Translations under genes and position numbers: made by a program
Notes under the pieces: generated by a model
The model's database searches: none
Told to the model about the DNA's origin: nothing
The model's input: the letters and a program-made list of their open reading frames with translations, nothing else
Shown: piece after piece, positions 22,022 to 23,506 of the stretch
Layout: each line of letters starts with the position of its first letter
Numbering within the stretch: position 1 is the stretch's first letter
Source: an uncultured Selenomonadales bacterium
Lineage (GTDB): Bacteria; Bacillota; Negativicutes; Selenomonadales; Selenomonadaceae
DNA length: 23,506 nt
Assembly: GCA_937915725.1 (NCBI GenBank)
Contig: CALGGV010000299.1
Location: 1 to 23,506, forward strand
Direction: 5' to 3'

Positions 22022-23164
22022 ATGGATTGGGGTTTTGAAGGTTCAACGCGCAGGCGTACTTGTATGCTGATGGTAACTCACGCCTGTAACCTTAATTGCA
22101 GTTACTGTTATGAATCGCACAAGAAAAAAGCCTATATGGATATAAATTTAGCCAAAGCACTTATTTTGAAAGAGGCGCAATTTGTAAAAGAAAGTAACGA
22201 CTTTGACGAAATGCAAATAGATTTTATGGGCGGCGAGCCGTTCATGAATTTTCCTTTGATTAAAGAAATTGTTGAATGGCTGGAAAGCGGCGTTATTGAC
22301 GTTCCGTGGGTTTGTTTCGCAACAACGAATGGCACATTGCTTACCGACGAAATTAAAAATTGGTTACGGCAACATAAAAACGCTATAAATCTCGGCGCAA
22401 GCTACGACGGAAACAGCGAAATGCAGTCTACCAATCGCGGCACTGATGAATATAATTTAGATTTAGATTTTTTCCATGAATTGTGGTCTAATCAACCTTT
22501 TCACATGACAATTTCAAAAGAAACACTGCCTAACTTAGCAAAAGGCGTTTTGGACATACAAAAACAAGGTTATAAAGTTGAAGGAGCTTTAGCTGAAGGC
22601 GTAGATTGGACAATAGACGACGCGTTAATGTACCGTGAGCAACTTTGCATATTAAAAAACGCCTATCTAAAAAATCCCGCGTTTGCTCCATTTAACATAT
22701 TGACAAAATACGTCAGCGTTTTCAATTCGGCGGATACAGAAAAAGTCCAAGAAAAATGGTGCGGTACAGGAAAATATATGGCAACTTATGACATTGACGG
22801 CAAAAAATACGGTTGTCATATGTTTACCCCAATAGTTTTAGGCGATAAAGCAATACTTTCAGATTCGGTTGATTGGGATAAAACAGCTGATGATTATTGT
22901 AAAACTTGTGTATTGAGAAATTTTTGCCCGACCTGTGCAGGCTTCAATTATAAATATCGTGGTCATATTGCCCTTAGGGATAAAAGTTGGTGTCCAATGG
23001 TTTTGGCAGAAGCAATAACCGCTTGCGAATTTCAAGTTGAACTTATTTCTAAAATGGACAAACTCGACGAGAAAGACGCACAACACGGGCAGGCGGCACT
23101 TCAAGCTTATAAAATTTTGAAGGACTTTGATATAGAAAAAAGCCAAAGTCCATATACAAATTAA
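22022..23164 (+). CDS. Radical SAM/SPASM peptide maturase
   Basis: A 380-residue radical SAM enzyme of the RiPP-maturase type. The SAM cluster motif is C22, C26, C29 in CNLNCSYCYE, followed by the SAM-binding MGGEP near residue 75. The C-terminal SPASM domain carries C247 and C265 (17 residues apart) and C293-x2-C296-x5-C302-x2-C305, followed by C324, enough ligands for auxiliary [4Fe-4S] clusters. ATG 22022 follows AGAAGGTGA. A Cys-rich small peptide gene follows 98 bases downstream, the expected substrate. SPASM enzymes paired with Cys-repeat substrates typically install thioether links from Cys sulfur to a backbone carbon (ranthipeptide chemistry), as established for SCIFF and freyrasin-type systems. 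The CXXX pattern of this substrate suggests the CXXX-repeat maturase group. That assignment is inference. Confidence 0.9.
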   Translation: MDWGFEGSTRRRTCMLMVTHACNLNCSYCYESHKKKAYMDINLAKALILKEAQFVKESNDFDEMQIDFMGGEPFMNFPLIKEIVEWLESGVIDVPWVCFATTNGTLLTDEIKNWLRQHKNAINLGASYDGNSEMQSTNRGTDEYNLDLDFFHELWSNQPFHMTISKETLPNLAKGVLDIQKQGYKVEGALAEGVDWTIDDALMYREQLCILKNAYLKNPAFAPFNILTKYVSVFNSADTEKVQEKWCGTGKYMATYDIDGKKYGCHMFTPIVLGDKAILSDSVDWDKTADDYCKTCVLRNFCPTCAGFNYKYRGHIALRDKSWCPMVLAEAITACEFQVELISKMDKLDEKDAQHGQAALQAYKILKDFDIEKSQSPYTN

Positions 23165-23262
23165 TTCACTGTGCAGAATCCTTATCTGATGCAAATTCAG
23201 TATTTTCAATACACTGCGTCAATAAGTTTCTAATAAATTTTATACGAAAGGGGGTGGGAACT

Positions 23263-23469
23263 ATGAAGATGGACATGAAAGCTCTTGAAACGCTGAAACT
23301 CAAGCTTGCTGAATACAGCAAAGAAAATGGTACGATTGCCGTACATGACTCTCAGTCTAACAACGCTGCTTCTGATTGTCATGGTTGTTATGGAAGTTGC
23401 GAAGGTACTTGCAATGGAGGATGTACTGGTACCAGTTATTATAGCGGTCCTCATTATGGAGGATTATAA
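23263..23469 (+). CDS. Cys-rich RiPP precursor peptide of CXXX-repeat type
   Basis: I choose ATG 23263 because AAAGGGGGTGGG lies just upstream; a GTG at 23254 is inside that site. The product is 68 residues. Residues about 1-37 form a polar leader with a predicted helix (MKALETLKLKLAEYSKENGT). The core has five Cys (39, 42, 46, 50, 54), spaced CX2CX3CX3CX3C, the X residues being Gly, Ser, Thr and Tyr-like small or polar (CYGS, CEGT, CNGG, CTGT). A Tyr/Gly/His-rich tail follows (SYYSGPHYGGL). No Gly-Gly leader cleavage site is obvious. It lies directly after the radical SAM/SPASM gene, so it is almost certainly its substrate. The thioether product and its activity are unknown. Confidence 0.88.
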   Translation: MKMDMKALETLKLKLAEYSKENGTIAVHDSQSNNAASDCHGCYGSCEGTCNGGCTGTSYYSGPHYGGL

Positions 23470-23506
23470 TGGTTATCATTACGGGGGATTATAGCTACCC
23501 TCATTG
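23427..23506 (+). repeat. 25-bp tandem repeat at the end of the precursor gene
   Basis: CATTATGGAGGATTATAA (23452-23469) recurs as CATTACGGGGGATTATAG (23477-23494), 25 bases on, and CATT begins again at 23502. A weaker unit (15 of 25 matching) precedes it at 23427-23451. Since 25 is not a multiple of three, each unit moves the frame by one base: the first unit ends the precursor with TAA, and the second carries a TAG in another frame. The array probably continues beyond the window. Confidence 0.65.
23469..23506 (+). CDS. Possible start of a gene translationally coupled to the precursor (partial)
   Basis: The precursor stop TAA (23467-23469) overlaps an ATG at 23469-23471. GGAGGA (23458-23463) lies five bases before that ATG. 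The frame stays open to the window end, reading MVIITGDYSYPH. This is a typical arrangement for a coupled downstream gene, perhaps a second modification protein of the RiPP operon. Only 12 codons are visible and they overlap a tandem repeat, so it may not be a real gene. Confidence 0.4.
   Translation, partial: MVIITGDYSYPH

Noticed and set aside
23306..23494. A hydrophobic + strand frame overlapping the Cys-rich precursor and also ending in HYGGL
   Set aside because: It has no ribosome binding site, while the Cys-rich frame has a strong one and follows its cognate maturase. The shared ending is explained by the 25-bp repeat.
1..23506. tRNA, rRNA, transposase or integrase genes
   Set aside because: Reading both strands showed no convincing cloverleaf, rRNA segment or mobile-element protein, so none is claimed despite the island-like 3' part.

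Overview
The window looks like a chromosome segment of an anaerobic, motile, diderm Firmicute, most likely Negativicutes (Selenomonadales-like). It is AT-rich. The end of a Bacillus-type fla/che operon (cheW-cheC-cheD-sigma28-swrB-like) sits close to outer-membrane genes (three OmpH/Skp-family proteins and lpxD). An anaerobic NrdG activase and succinyl-CoA synthetase are also present. That mix of Firmicute motility gene order and LPS genes is the signature of Negativicutes. The assignment is inferred from gene content, not from a database match. All intact genes are on the + strand.

Layout. (1) 1-5868, motility block: cheW, cheC, cheD, a small two-helix membrane protein, sigma-28 (fliA/sigD), fapA (DUF342), a small charged protein and a SwrB/DUF6115-like protein, closed by a strong terminator. 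(2) 5966-8450: rqcH (NFACT ribosome quality control), then nrdG with its own promoter and a small membrane protein. (3) 8467-13431, envelope block behind a near-consensus promoter: three successive OmpH-family proteins (cleavable signal, membrane-anchored long form, lipoprotein), lpxD, and two exported proteins of unknown function. (4) 13391-13592: a duplicated terminator flanking what looks like the tail of a decayed minus-strand glycosyltransferase. (5) 13671-16396: sucC and sucD, unusually separated by two tandem small paralogous genes. (6) 16397-23506, accessory region: a 385-bp gap, a 507-aa protein of unknown function, a 1202-aa protein kinase/NB-ARC/TPR (STAND) fusion, then a radical SAM/SPASM maturase and a small Cys-rich precursor peptide of CXXX-repeat type. 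The window ends inside a short tandem repeat that may also be the start of a translationally coupled third gene.

The most interesting part is the last 7 kb. The 507-aa protein and the kinase-STAND fusion are 13 bp apart and look like one two-gene signalling or defence-type module. Directly downstream is a compact RiPP locus. A GTTACAATA-containing sequence occurs twice before the RiPP maturase and once before the 507-aa gene, so co-regulation is possible but unproven. The window is also rich in short local tandem repeats (7, 40 and 76 bp, a duplicated 44-bp terminator, and 25 bp at the end), nearly all between genes.
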